Below are positions 48,456 to 57,510 of a stretch of DNA of 64,000 nt, piece by piece. The stretch covers positions 1 to 64,000 of the forward strand of contig VBEG01000027.1 of assembly GCA_005882115.1 (NCBI GenBank), given 5' to 3'. The translations under genes and the position numbers were made by a program. Each line of letters begins with the position of its first letter. The stretch's first letter is position 1. The stretch is from Chloroflexota bacterium. GTDB taxonomy: Bacteria > Chloroflexota > Dormibacteria > Dormibacterales > Dormibacteraceae. The notes under the pieces were generated by a model, which saw only the letters and a list, made by a program, of their open reading frames with translations, was not told the origin of the DNA and ran no database searches.

Positions 48456-51400
48456 CCACGTTGTGGCAAGCTGCGCTCGGCGCCGAGCCGCGGCTCGAAG
48501 GATGGGTCGCCCGTGGCCACAGCGAGCTCCACGTGGCCCGGCTTCCGCGCTCGGCGTGGCCTATCGTCGCCGCGGCGGTTGCTCGCGCGCTGATTGAAAG
48601 AGGGAAGTCCGCTCTCATCCTGGTCTCGGGCCCGGAGCGGTTCGCCTACGAGCTTCGCGTGTGGCTCAGCGGACGGCCGCCGGCGTCTGTTTTCGCCGAA
48701 GTCGGCGTCTCGTTCCTCGACCGGCCTCCTGCCTTTGATGAGGCGGTGAACAGGCGCCTCGAGGCGCTGAGCGCCCTCGCGTCCGCGGACAACACCGCGG
48801 CTGTCGTCGTCTCTTCGCGGCGCGCCCTCACCCGACAAACCATCTCGCGCCGGGATCTGGTCGATACGGCGGTCACCCTGCGGCCGGGCGAGGGGCCTGA
48901 CCCCATCACCGTCGCCGGCCGGCTGGTCGAGCTGGGTTACACCCGCGAGCCGCTTGTCGAGGAAAGAGGGCAGTTCTCCTTGCGCGGCGGCATCCTGGAC
49001 GTGTTTCCCTCGGCGGCGGACGCGCCGATCCGGGCCGAGTGGGTCGGCGACGCGGTGGAGACGCTGCGCCTGTTCGACCCCGACAACCAGCGTTCGGTGA
49101 TGCCGGTCGCAGAGGTGACCATCAGGACGGGACGCGAGCTCCTGATCGGCCCGGAGCGAGGCGCCGCCGCCGTTGCGCGGCTGCGCGAATCGGTTTCGCT
49201 CGAGAGCCTGCGCGGGGACGTCCGATCGGAATGGGAGGACGAGCTGACGCGCCTGGGCGCGGGCGCCGCATTTGCGGGCGTCGAGTTTTACGCCGCCTAC
49301 CTCGATCCGTCGCGACCTTCGCTGCTCGACCACCTGCCGCAGGACACGGTCGTCATCGACTTCGAGCCGGCGCGACAGCGAGCCGACGCGCGCACGTTGT
49401 TGGACGAGACGGCCATGCTCGCCGCGGCCGAGGCGGGCGGAGGCGAGCTGCCGCGGCAGTTCAAGCTTCCGACCGTCGAGCGCGCCGACGACTTCGGCGT
49501 GCGGCCCCACCTGACGATCACGAGCGCCGAGGGGACGGGTGACGCGATCGATCTCGGATGGTTCGAAGGAGAGCCGCTCGTCGGGCAACCACGGGCGCTC
49601 GCGGGCTTCGCGGCGCGCGCCGAAGGGTCGGCCATCGTCTTCGCGACGGAGCAAGACGAGCGCCTGCGCGCCCTCCTCGACGAGTCGGGCGTCACGAACG
49701 CGCTCGTCGAGGTCGACCTGGACATCGACCTCGGCGTGAAGCCGGGCTTGCTGCACTCCTCGATCGACCTCGCGGCGGGCTGCTCGCAGCCGGCGATCGG
49801 TTTGCACGTCGCCACCGACGCCGAGCTGTTTGGCCGCGTGCGCCGGCCCTCGCGTGGCCGGAGCGTCGCCCGCACTCGCACCGAGGACATGACGCGCGAG
49901 TTCACGCTGGACTTCGCACCTGACGAGCTCGTCGTCCACGTCGACCATGGGATCGCGCGATTCAAGGGGATGCGCCTGATCGAGTCGGAAGGTGCGCACC
50001 GGGAGTACCTCGAGCTCGAGTACGCCGAAGGTGACCGGCTGTTCGTGCCGGTCGAAAACCTCGATCGCGTGCAGAAATACCTCGGCGGCGAGGCGGCTCC
50101 GGCACTGCACCGGCTCGGGACGTCCGATTGGACGCGTGCGAGAGGGCGTGCCCGCAAGGTCGTGCAGGACGTCGCCGAGGAGCTGCTGAAGATCTACTCG
50201 ATGCGGGAGGCCAGGCCGGGCATCGCCTTCGCGCCGGACACCGCCTGGCAGGACGAGCTCGAGGCCACCTTTCCTTATGCAGAGACGCCGGACCAGATCG
50301 CGGCGTTGGCCGAGATCAAGGGCGATATGGAGTCTGACCGGCCGATGGACCGCCTCCTGTGCGGCGACGTCGGGTTCGGCAAGACCGAGCTCGCCCTTCG
50401 CGCCGCGTTCAAGGCGGCGATGAGTGGGAAGCAGGTCGCGCTGCTGGCCCCGACCACTGTGCTCGCGCAGCAGCACTTCCACGTGTTCCGGGAGCGGTTG
50501 AAGAACTTCCCAGTCGTGGTCGAGATGCTGTCGCGATTCGTCGACGACGAGACGCAGGCGCGGACAGTGGACGGACTCAAGAGCGGCCATGTCGACATCG
50601 TCGTCGGCACGCATCGCCTGCTCCAGCGCGACGTCCGCTTCAAGCGACTGGGACTGCTTGTCGTCGACGAGGAGCACCGCTTCGGCGTCATGCAAAAAGA
50701 GAGGCTGAAGAAGTTGCGCACGCAGCTCGACGTGCTCTCGCTGTCGGCGACGCCGATTCCGCGCACGCTGCACATGGCCGTGGGCGGGATCCGCGACATG
50801 AGCGTGATCCAGACGCCGCCGGAGGAGCGACAGCCGATCAAGACCTACGTGACCGCGGACGACGACGAGCTCGTGCGGGAGGCGATCGGCCGCGAGCTGC
50901 AGAGGGGCGGCCAGGTGTACTTCGTGCACAACCGCGTGCGGACGATCCAGAAAGCCGCGGAACGTGTGCACAGGCTGATCCCCGAAGGCCGGATTGCGAT
51001 CGGCCACGGACAGATGTCTGAAGACCAGCTTGCGTCGGTGATGGTCGACTTCGAGGCGGGAAAGTACGACGTCCTCGTCTGCACCACCATCATCGAGTCG
51101 GGGCTAGACATCCCGAACGTCAACACGATCATCGTCGAGCGGTCCGACCGCTTCGGCCTGGCGCAGCTATATCAGCTCCGCGGGCGTGTTGGACGCTCGG
51201 GTCGGCGGGCGTACGCCTACTTCCTCTACGACCCCAGGCGGTCACTCACGGAGCAAGCCGACAAGAGGTTGGACGTCATCTCCGGCCTCCATGAGCTCGG
51301 CCAGGGATTCAAGATCGCCCTTCGCGACCTGGAGATCCGCGGCGCCGGCAACCTGCTGGGCACGGAGCAGCACGGGGCGATCGCGGCCGTCGGGTTCGAG

Positions 51401-51943
51401 ATGTATCTCCAGATGCTGCAGAGCGCGGTGTCCATGCTGCGGACGGGATCCGAGGAAACCGCCGTCACGGACGTCCTGTCGACGGCGGAGATGAACCTCG
51501 ACCTCCCGCTCGACCACTTCATTCCCCGCTCCTACATCCGGGACGAGAAGCTGCGGCTCGGGGCGTACCGTCAGCTCGCGGGCGCGGATGACGAAGCCGA
51601 CCTCGACTCGATGCTGCGCTCCCTGAAGGACCGCTACGGGACCGCGCCGCCGCAGCTGGACAACCTCGCGTACTCCCTGCGCGTGAAGCTGCGCGGTCAG
51701 AGGATGGGACTGCGCGGCGTGGTCGCGGACGGTCACGACATCGTGATCCGGGTCGACCCGCAGCGATTCCTCGACGTCGAGGAGCTTTCCCGGCGGATGG
51801 CGGGACGGATCGCGGTCGGCCCCAACCGGATCAAGATGCGGAGGAAGGGGGAGGGGTGGCAGTCCGACCTGCTCACGCTCCTCGAGGAGATGGCGGCCCT
51901 TTACGAAGCTGGGCGCGGCGTCGCGGTAATGTCTCGCCCGTGA
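48452..51943 (+). CDS. mfd: Transcription-repair coupling factor Mfd
   Basis: The 1163-residue DNA translocase releases stalled RNA polymerase and recruits UvrA. Order: UvrB-like N-terminal region (about 1-330), RNA-polymerase-interacting CarD-like domain (about 480-550, DELVVHVDHGIARFKGMRLI), SF2 helicase with Walker A GDVGFGKTELALRAA and VVDEEHRFG, translocation motif region with LYQLRGRVGRSG, and the C-terminal TRCF domain. ATG 48452 has GAGGAG at good spacing and overlaps the pth stop. Confidence 0.97.
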   Translation: MTTLWQAALGAEPRLEGWVARGHSELHVARLPRSAWPIVAAAVARALIERGKSALILVSGPERFAYELRVWLSGRPPASVFAEVGVSFLDRPPAFDEAVNRRLEALSALASADNTAAVVVSSRRALTRQTISRRDLVDTAVTLRPGEGPDPITVAGRLVELGYTREPLVEERGQFSLRGGILDVFPSAADAPIRAEWVGDAVETLRLFDPDNQRSVMPVAEVTIRTGRELLIGPERGAAAVARLRESVSLESLRGDVRSEWEDELTRLGAGAAFAGVEFYAAYLDPSRPSLLDHLPQDTVVIDFEPARQRADARTLLDETAMLAAAEAGGGELPRQFKLPTVERADDFGVRPHLTITSAEGTGDAIDLGWFEGEPLVGQPRALAGFAARAEGSAIVFATEQDERLRALLDESGVTNALVEVDLDIDLGVKPGLLHSSIDLAAGCSQPAIGLHVATDAELFGRVRRPSRGRSVARTRTEDMTREFTLDFAPDELVVHVDHGIARFKGMRLIESEGAHREYLELEYAEGDRLFVPVENLDRVQKYLGGEAAPALHRLGTSDWTRARGRARKVVQDVAEELLKIYSMREARPGIAFAPDTAWQDELEATFPYAETPDQIAALAEIKGDMESDRPMDRLLCGDVGFGKTELALRAAFKAAMSGKQVALLAPTTVLAQQHFHVFRERLKNFPVVVEMLSRFVDDETQARTVDGLKSGHVDIVVGTHRLLQRDVRFKRLGLLVVDEEHRFGVMQKERLKKLRTQLDVLSLSATPIPRTLHMAVGGIRDMSVIQTPPEERQPIKTYVTADDDELVREAIGRELQRGGQVYFVHNRVRTIQKAAERVHRLIPEGRIAIGHGQMSEDQLASVMVDFEAGKYDVLVCTTIIESGLDIPNVNTIIVERSDRFGLAQLYQLRGRVGRSGRRAYAYFLYDPRRSLTEQADKRLDVISGLHELGQGFKIALRDLEIRGAGNLLGTEQHGAIAAVGFEMYLQMLQSAVSMLRTGSEETAVTDVLSTAEMNLDLPLDHFIPRSYIRDEKLRLGAYRQLAGADDEADLDSMLRSLKDRYGTAPPQLDNLAYSLRVKLRGQRMGLRGVVADGHDIVIRVDPQRFLDVEELSRRMAGRIAVGPNRIKMRRKGEGWQSDLLTLLEEMAALYEAGRGVAVMSRP

Positions 51944-52716
51944 GCGACAGGCCATTTGCGGACGGCATCGCCGCGATCTTCGAGGTCGTGCACACGCTGC
52001 GCGCTCCTGGCGGGTGCCCGTGGGACCGGGAGCAGACGCACGAGTCGCTACGCCAGTACCTGCTCGAAGAGACTTACGAGCTGCTCGAGGCGATCGACGC
52101 CGGCGATGACGCGAAGATGATGGAGGAGCTGGGCGACCTTCTCTTGCAGATCGCGATGCACGCTGAGATCGCGGCCGAAGAAGGACGCTTCGACGCGACG
52201 CAGGTGTCCGAAGCCGTCGCCGCGAAGATGGTCAAGCGTCACCCGCATGTGTTCGGCGACAAGTCGGTCGCAAACGCCCACGAGGTGCTGCGCAACTGGG
52301 AGCACCAGAAGATCAGCGAGGCGCGTGAGGCCGGCAACGAGGAATCGGTCGTCGACCGCGTGCCATCAACTCTCCCTGCGCTCGCCTGGGCGCTTGGTCT
52401 GCAGAAGCGCGCTGCGCGCGTCGGTTTCGATTTCGCGTCGCCTGCCGCTGCGGCGGACTCATTGGGCGAGGAGGCACGCGAGCTGGCTGAGGTTGGCGAC
52501 CGCGACCGCGCATTCCAGGAGATGGGCGACCTGCTCTTCGCGGTCGTGTCGCTGGCTCGAAGCATGAAGGTGAATCCTGAGGACGCGTTGCGCGTCGCAG
52601 GTCAGCGATTTCGCAAACGGTTCGCCGCGACGGAGGCGTCGGTGCGCCGCGAAGGCAAGAGCTTAAGCGACCTCAGCGCCGATGAAATGCTCGACCGCTG
52701 GGAGAAAGCCAGGTAA
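51940..52716 (+). CDS. mazG: Nucleoside triphosphate pyrophosphohydrolase MazG
   Basis: This 258-residue protein has two MazG modules: residues about 20-130 with APGGCPWDREQTHESLRQY, EETYELLEAI and MMEELGDLLLQ (metal-binding EExxE and EELGD), and a second one about 165-240 with EEARELAEV and MGDLLFAV. It hydrolyses NTPs to NMP and PPi, cleaning the pool or lowering (p)ppGpp. GTG 51940 overlaps the mfd stop (GTGA) and gives MSDRPFADGI. TAATGT lies 7 nt before it, so it may also be made from a leaderless message. Confidence 0.95.
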   Translation: MSDRPFADGIAAIFEVVHTLRAPGGCPWDREQTHESLRQYLLEETYELLEAIDAGDDAKMMEELGDLLLQIAMHAEIAAEEGRFDATQVSEAVAAKMVKRHPHVFGDKSVANAHEVLRNWEHQKISEAREAGNEESVVDRVPSTLPALAWALGLQKRAARVGFDFASPAAAADSLGEEARELAEVGDRDRAFQEMGDLLFAVVSLARSMKVNPEDALRVAGQRFRKRFAATEASVRREGKSLSDLSADEMLDRWEKAR

Positions 52717-52767
52717 CCATTTGATATAGTCGGCTCCCGCCCGATCGTTCCCGCACAACGACGCAGC

Positions 52768-53118
52768 ATGAAATACAGCAACAAGCCCACCACCGCCGCG
52801 GGCACGCTTCGCGTGAGCGCGTTCACTCTGCGGAGCACCCTGATTCTCATTGCCGCAGGCATCGTGTTGATGTGGGCGGCGGTCGCGTTTGCGCAAGAGG
52901 CCTACATCAGCCAGCGCCTCGGCCAGCAGGTCTCCGAGCTGCGCACGCAGAACGCCCAGATCGCGGCCCAGAACGCCGGCTACCGCAAGGACGTGGAGGC
53001 ACTTTCCAACGGCACGGCCGACGAAGAGGAGGCCCGCATGAGCGGCTTCGCCAAGCCGAACGAGAGGACGTTTCTGGTCACGACTCCGAGCCCCTCGCCT
53101 ACGCCGAGGTCGCGCTGA
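52768..53118 (+). CDS. FtsB/DivIC-like septum formation protein
   Basis: The 116-residue bitopic protein has a short cytoplasmic N-terminus, one membrane helix (about residues 25-44, TLILIAAGIVLMWAAVAFA) and an extracytoplasmic coiled coil (about 48-78, QRLGQQVSELRTQNAQIAAQ) followed by a Ser/Pro/Thr tail. This is the FtsB/DivIC layout of the divisome FtsQ-FtsL-FtsB complex. The family is short and weakly conserved, so the assignment rests mainly on topology. TATAGT at 52725-52730 is a likely -10 about 38 nt upstream. Confidence 0.75.
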   Translation: MKYSNKPTTAAGTLRVSAFTLRSTLILIAAGIVLMWAAVAFAQEAYISQRLGQQVSELRTQNAQIAAQNAGYRKDVEALSNGTADEEEARMSGFAKPNERTFLVTTPSPSPTPRSR

Positions 53119-53142
53119 GCAGCGCCCCTCGCCCTTCGCCCT

Positions 53143-53159
53143 TCTCCCCTGCGGGGAGA
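53143..53159. repeat. Palindrome of the dispersed CTCCCC/GGGGAG type
   Basis: TCTCCCC-TGC-GGGGAGA is a perfect 7-bp-arm hairpin just after the FtsB-like gene, inside a CCC-rich stretch (53126-53163). It may terminate that transcript, and it lies just upstream of the -10 box of the initiator tRNA. Confidence 0.6.
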
Positions 53160-53185
53160 GGGATGTGCTGGTCTTATACTGGAAA

Positions 53186-53260
53186 CGCGGAGTGGAGCAG
53201 CGGCAGCTCGTCGGGCTCATAACCCGAAGGTCCTTGGTTCGAATCCAAGCTCCGCAACCA
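53186..53260 (+). tRNA. Initiator tRNA-fMet (CAT)
   Basis: The sequence folds as a 75-nt cloverleaf including encoded CCA. The acceptor CGCGGAG/CTCCGCA has the initiator-specific C1-A72 mismatch, and the anticodon arm GGG-CTCATAA-CCC has the three G-C pairs of initiators, with anticodon CAT at 53218-53220. The T arm (TTGG-TTCGAAT-CCAA) is normal. The D loop is about two bases shorter than in E. coli. TATACT at 53175-53180 is its probable -10 box. Confidence 0.97.
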
Positions 53261-53314
53261 TCCTGATCCCAAGCCCCCTCAGCCACTCGTGCGCATCTGG
53301 ACGACAAATAAGGA

Positions 53315-53398
53315 ATGAACAAGAGAAAGCGCGTAGCGATTGCGAAGCACCGGAAGAAGAAGCAGAAGCTGAAGGCGCGGACGCAGGCCGCTCGCTAA
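53315..53398 (+). CDS. Tiny basic protein, bS22 / AURKAIP1-COX24-like
   Basis: The 27-residue product begins MNKRKRVAIAKHRKKKQKL and ends KARTQAAR. About half the residues are Lys or Arg. The pattern K-R-x3-A-K-H-R-K-K is that of the AURKAIP1/COX24 motif carried by bS22, the small 30S ribosomal protein of mycobacteria and Bacteroidetes. AAGGA sits directly before the ATG. It lies between two tRNA genes in a translation-related cluster. Given its size the family call is a motif match, not proof. Confidence 0.7.
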   Translation: MNKRKRVAIAKHRKKKQKLKARTQAAR

Positions 53399-53415
53399 GC
53401 TCACGTTCGACGAAC

Positions 53416-53491
53416 GGTGCCGTAGCTCAGGTGGTAGAGCGCGCGACTCATAATCGCGTTGTCGGTGGTTCGAGTCCACCCGGCACCACCA
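53416..53491 (+). tRNA. tRNA with anticodon CAT, probably tRNA-Ile2 (lysidine type)
   Basis: The cloverleaf has acceptor GGTGCCG/CGGCACC (53416-53422 and 53481-53487), D arm GCTC/GAGC, anticodon stem CGCGA/TCGCG around CTCATAA (anticodon CAT 53449-53451) and T arm GGTGG-TTCGAGT-CCACC. The discriminator A is at 53488, and CCA at 53489-53491 ends on the A of the tilS ATG. It lacks initiator features. Elongator tRNA-Met is the alternative; adjacency to tilS, whose substrate is tRNA-Ile(CAU), favours Ile2, as does the similarity of the anticodon arm to E. coli ileX. Confidence 0.85.
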
Positions 53492-54783
53492 TGGCTACGC
53501 CACCCGCCGGGCGCATTCTCGCCGCCGTCTCCGGCGGACCCGATTCGACCGCGCTGCTGATCGCGCTCCACGAGTCTGGCCACGACCTGGTCGCCGCCCA
53601 TTACGACCACGCGCTGCGAGATGGTTCGGCGGACGTCGCGCGACAGGTCGCCGAGCTCTGCGCCCGCCTTGGCATCACGCTCATCAGCGAACGGCGCACC
53701 GAGGCGCTGCCGAAAGTATCCCTGCAGGCGGCCGCTCGCAAGCTTCGCTACGCCTTTCTCGACCGCGCTCGAGCCGAGGCGGGTGCGGATGTGGTAGCGC
53801 TCGGGCACACCGCCGACGACCTGGTCGAGGGGGTCGTTCTGCACATGCTGCGGGGCTGCGGCATCGCCGGCTTCCGAGGCATGCCCGCGCGCCGAGGTCA
53901 TTACGTCCGTCCTTTCCTCAACGTGTGGAGAAAGGACCTGCGGGACTACCTCCTGGTGCGCGGCATCGCTGCCTATGAGGACCCGGCCAACCTCGATCCA
54001 CGGTTCGCGCGCGTGCGCGTGCGTCATCTGATCCTGCCTGCGCTCGAGCGTGACCGGCCCGGAATCGGCCAACGTTTCCACTCGGCCGCCACGGCGGCGA
54101 CGCGTATGCACGAGGCCGCCGCGACCGCGGCTGCAGGCCCGACAACCCGCCGCCGGCTGCGGAGATTGCCGGAGCCCGTGGCCGCCGAGGCCCTGAAGCT
54201 GCTCTACATCGGCGCCGGTGGCTCCGACCCTGGCTTATCCCGCGCCCATATCGCCGCCATGCTGAGCCTGGCGGAACCCGGCAGAGGCGGGCGGGGCGTC
54301 GATCTTCCGGGCGGCCTGCGTTTCCGTATCGTGGGGGACCTCATGCAGGTGGTGCCGTCGCGACGCGTCTCCGGCGACCCGTTACGCCTGCAGGTAAAGA
54401 CATGCATGGGTTGCGACGACCGTGGCGCGGCGCATCTCCGGGCGGGTCTCGCCCTCCGCCTCGGATTCCGCAGCCCAGGGCTGCGTCTGCGGCCGGTCGG
54501 CGGTCGCGGTTCGCGCAAGCTGCAGGACATCTTCGTGGACGCCCGCGTGCCGCGCGAAGACCGTGACGCCTGGCCCCTGGTCTTTGCCGGGGAGAAGCTC
54601 GCCTGGGTCCCGGGGCTGGCGGTCGACGCCGACCTCGCGAGCCGCCACGGCGAGCCCGGCGTCCACGTCTCGATCACGCCAATGCAGGTTCCCACCGCGC
54701 CGAAAGTTGTTAGGCTAGAAAATCCAACGAGCCCTCGAGCGCCGGGCGCGGGCAGGGCGCGGAAATTAGGAGATCTGAGTTGA
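53491..54783 (+). CDS. tilS: tRNA(Ile)-lysidine synthetase TilS
   Basis: The 430-residue N-type ATP pyrophosphatase converts the wobble C of tRNA-Ile(CAU) to lysidine. It shows the PP-loop [18 protein letters not shown] (about residues 9-26), [34 protein letters not shown] and the C-terminal TilS domain near [22 protein letters not shown]. The ATG shares its A with the CCA end of the upstream tRNA, so the message either begins in the tRNA or is cut from it. The stop overlaps the ftsH TTG. Confidence 0.95.
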   Translation: MATPPAGRILAAVSGGPDSTALLIALHESGHDLVAAHYDHALRDGSADVARQVAELCARLGITLISERRTEALPKVSLQAAARKLRYAFLDRARAEAGADVVALGHTADDLVEGVVLHMLRGCGIAGFRGMPARRGHYVRPFLNVWRKDLRDYLLVRGIAAYEDPANLDPRFARVRVRHLILPALERDRPGIGQRFHSAATAATRMHEAAATAAAGPTTRRRLRRLPEPVAAEALKLLYIGAGGSDPGLSRAHIAAMLSLAEPGRGGRGVDLPGGLRFRIVGDLMQVVPSRRVSGDPLRLQVKTCMGCDDRGAAHLRAGLALRLGFRSPGLRLRPVGGRGSRKLQDIFVDARVPREDRDAWPLVFAGEKLAWVPGLAVDADLASRHGEPGVHVSITPMQVPTAPKVVRLENPTSPRAPGAGRARKLGDLS

Positions 54784-56627
54784 GCCGTTTCCCCCGCTCC
54801 AGCCTGTTTTACTTCGCACTGGTCGTCGTCCTCGGCCTGATCTTCTGGTTCACGTGGAGCTCGATCCAGAGCAACCAGGCGCAGGGCGACTGGAACTACA
54901 CGCGGATGTTGAACGAGGCCGCCAAGGGCAACGTGGCCGTGGTCGACATCAGCGGCACGGATGGCGTCGTCACCGACGCCTCGCACAACAAGCACAACGT
55001 CGTGCTTCCCGACTGCTCCGGCGAGTGCAAGTACATGGACGACCTGCGCGCCTCCGGGGTCACCGTGCAGTTCGAGAAGAGCCAGACCGGCAGCTACCTG
55101 ATCAGCGTGCTGCTGCCGAACATCATCCTCGTGATCCTCATCGCCGCCTTCATGTGGTGGGTGCTGCGCCAGACGCAGAGCGGCAACAACCAGGCCATCT
55201 CTTTCGGGCGCTCTCGGGCGCGCATGATCGCCGGCGACAAGCCTGCCATCACGTTCGCCGACGTGGCGGGGGTGGACGAGGCCAAGCAGGAGCTAACAGA
55301 GATCGTCGAGTTTTTGAAATACCCCGAAAAGTTCGTCGCCCTTGGCGCGCGTATCCCGAAGGGCGTCCTTCTGGTGGGTCCTCCGGGAACCGGCAAGACC
55401 CTGCTGAGCAAAGCAGTCGCCGGCGAGGCCGGCGTGCCCTTCTTCTCGATCTCAGGCTCCGAGTTCGTCGAGATGTTCGTCGGCGTCGGCGCGAGCCGCG
55501 TCCGCGACCTGTTCGACCAGGCCAAGAAGAACTCGCCCTGCATCGTGTTCGTGGACGAGATCGACGCGGTCGGCCGCCAGCGCGGCGCGGGCCTCGGCGG
55601 CGGCCACGACGAGCGCGAGCAGACCCTCAACCAGCTGCTCGTCGAGATGGACGGTTTCGACACCAACACCCACGTCATCGTCATCGCGGCGACGAACCGG
55701 CCGGACGTGCTCGACCCGGCGCTCCTGCGCCCGGGCCGATTCGACCGCCACGTCACCCTCGACCGTCCCGACATCAAGGGCCGCCGCCAGATCCTTGACG
55801 TCCACGCGCGCAACAAGCCGCTCGACTCCACGGTCGACCTCGACGTGCTCGCCCGCCAGACGCCCGGCTTCAGCGGCGCCGACCTCGCGAACCTCATCAA
55901 CGAGGCCGCGATCCTCGCCGCGCGCGCCAACAAGAAGGTGATCGGCATGGACGAGCTCGAGGAAGCGATCGCTCGCGTGATCGCCGGACCGGAACGCAAG
56001 AGCCGGCGCATCTCCGAGCACGAGAAAGAGATCATTGCCTACCACGAGGTCGGCCACGCCCTCGTCATGAAGGCGCTGCCTCACACCGACCCAGTGCACA
56101 AGGTTTCGATCATCTCCCGCGGTATGGCGCTCGGCTGGACGCTCGCGCTCCCGGAGGAGGACAAATACCTCGTCTCGCGCGAGGAGCTCCGTGACCAGAT
56201 CGCGGGCATCATGGGCGGCCGCGTCGCGGAGGAGATCGTCTTCGGCGACATCACCTCCGGCGCCGAGAACGACATCCAGCGCGCGACGCAGCTCGCGCGG
56301 CGGATGGTCACGCAGTGGGGCATGTCGGACAAGCTCGGCACCGTGACGATGGGCCACAAAGAGGAGCTCGTGTTCCTCGGCCGTGACCTCGGGGAGCAGA
56401 GGAACTACTCCGAGGAGATCGCAGCGCTGATCGACGAGGAGATTCGCAGCATCGTCGACCACGGCTATCAGACGGCCAAGGGAGTGCTGACCAAGCAGCG
56501 CTCCAAGATGGACGCGGTCGTCGAGCGCCTCAAGATCGTGGAAACAATCGACGGCAAGGAGCTCGATCAGATCCTCAACCGTGAGGAGCCGCAAGCTCCG
56601 GCCGCGGCCAGCTCATCCGCGTCGTAG
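54780..56627 (+). CDS. ftsH: ATP-dependent zinc metalloprotease FtsH
   Basis: This 615-residue membrane AAA+ protease degrades membrane and regulatory proteins. It has an N-terminal membrane helix (about 5-25), a small periplasmic domain, a second helix (about 103-125), Walker [12 protein letters not shown], Walker [12 protein letters not shown], the SRH with [18 protein letters not shown], and the protease motif [10 protein letters not shown] (HExxH). The TTG start follows TTAGGAGATC at suitable spacing and overlaps the tilS stop, the same gene order as in many Terrabacteria. The C-terminal tail is Ala/Ser-rich. Confidence 0.97.
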   Translation: MSRFPRSSLFYFALVVVLGLIFWFTWSSIQSNQAQGDWNYTRMLNEAAKGNVAVVDISGTDGVVTDASHNKHNVVLPDCSGECKYMDDLRASGVTVQFEKSQTGSYLISVLLPNIILVILIAAFMWWVLRQTQSGNNQAISFGRSRARMIAGDKPAITFADVAGVDEAKQELTEIVEFLKYPEKFVALGARIPKGVLLVGPPGTGKTLLSKAVAGEAGVPFFSISGSEFVEMFVGVGASRVRDLFDQAKKNSPCIVFVDEIDAVGRQRGAGLGGGHDEREQTLNQLLVEMDGFDTNTHVIVIAATNRPDVLDPALLRPGRFDRHVTLDRPDIKGRRQILDVHARNKPLDSTVDLDVLARQTPGFSGADLANLINEAAILAARANKKVIGMDELEEAIARVIAGPERKSRRISEHEKEIIAYHEVGHALVMKALPHTDPVHKVSIISRGMALGWTLALPEEDKYLVSREELRDQIAGIMGGRVAEEIVFGDITSGAENDIQRATQLARRMVTQWGMSDKLGTVTMGHKEELVFLGRDLGEQRNYSEEIAALIDEEIRSIVDHGYQTAKGVLTKQRSKMDAVVERLKIVETIDGKELDQILNREEPQAPAAASSSAS

Positions 56628-57510
56628 AACGCCAGAACAGATAACCGTCGCGGGCCGAGGCAATCTCGGCCGCAGCCTGTCGCGCGCCTTGCACGCGCGC
56701 CTCGTGCCTGCGCGAACCGGTTTCCGCATACCGCGCCAGGGTTTGCTGTTTCTCGCCGTTCCTGACGGCGCCATCAGTGAGATGGCGACTCGTGTCGCGC
56801 GCATGAACCCGCCCGCGGAGCTGGCGGTGGTGCACTTGAGCGGTGCGCTCGGACTCGACGCCCTGATCGGCGTCGAGGGCAATCCGCGTGGCTCGTTCCA
56901 TCCTCTTCAGTCCTTTCCGACGCCGCGTGGGCCGGAGGCGTTCCGCGGCATCACCGTCGCGGTCGACGCGACCACCCCGACGTTGATGCGGCAGCTTCGC
57001 AGCCTGGCTCGGGCGATCGGCGCCAAACCCAAGCAGGTCGGCGACGAGAGTCGCGTCCTGTATCACGCGGCGGCGGTGTACGCCTCCAATTTCGTCGACG
57101 TCGTGGTCGCCGAGGCGGTGCGCCTGCTGGAGCAGATCGGCTGGAGTGAGGACGAGGCGACCAGGGCGCTCATGCCACTGGTCGAGGGGGCAGTGGCAAA
57201 CATCCGCCGGCGAGGTGTGGTCGGGGCGCTTACCGGACCGATCCGGCGTGGCGATGCCGAGACCGTGCAACGTCATATCGAGGCATTGCGAAACCTGGAT
57301 GTCCCCATCCCGCCCGGCCGCTCTGCGGCGGGGCCACCTTCCCCAGCCAGTGGGGAAGGGAAGCCTTCGGCCGATGGTCTTTATCGTATGCTCGGCCTGG
57401 TTGCGCTCGGCATCGCGACCGAGGCGGGACTCGATCCTGCAGCGGCCCGGCGGACCAGGAGGGCGCTGACCCGAGATGTGGCAGCGACCCGAAGGAGAGG
57501 TCGGAGATGA
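56581..57510 (+). CDS. DUF2520 Rossmann-like oxidoreductase-fold protein
   Basis: The protein has an N-terminal Rossmann-like domain ([63 protein letters not shown]) and a C-terminal helical DUF2520 domain ([43 protein letters not shown]). Relatives resemble ProC/PanE-type reductases, and it stands before panB and panC, but no ketopantoate reductase activity is shown. GTG 56581 overlaps ftsH by 47 bp; a non-canonical start near 56631-56643 is possible. An in-frame palindrome adds about 20 residues ([20 protein letters not shown]) in the helical part. The stop overlaps the panB ATG. Confidence 0.85.
   Translation: MRSRKLRPRPAHPRRRTPEQITVAGRGNLGRSLSRALHARLVPARTGFRIPRQGLLFLAVPDGAISEMATRVARMNPPAELAVVHLSGALGLDALIGVEGNPRGSFHPLQSFPTPRGPEAFRGITVAVDATTPTLMRQLRSLARAIGAKPKQVGDESRVLYHAAAVYASNFVDVVVAEAVRLLEQIGWSEDEATRALMPLVEGAVANIRRRGVVGALTGPIRRGDAETVQRHIEALRNLDVPIPPGRSAAGPPSPASGEGKPSADGLYRMLGLVALGIATEAGLDPAAARRTRRALTRDVAATRRRGRR
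57337..57359. repeat. Palindromic element in frame inside the DUF2520 gene
   Basis: CCTTCCCCA-N5-TGGGGAAGG is a perfect 9-bp-arm hairpin, a one-base-per-arm variant of the dispersed CCTCCCCAT element. It adds a Pro/Ser/Gly-rich loop ([16 protein letters not shown]) between conserved helices without breaking the frame. Confidence 0.7.

Noticed and set aside
48413-51007. Open minus-strand frame of 864 codons opposite mfd
   Set aside because: It mirrors mfd in a high-GC codon pattern, has no recognisable domain and no start signal; mfd is certain.
53416-53491. Calling this a second initiator tRNA
   Set aside because: It has a paired first acceptor base pair and lacks the GGG/CCC anticodon stem of initiators.
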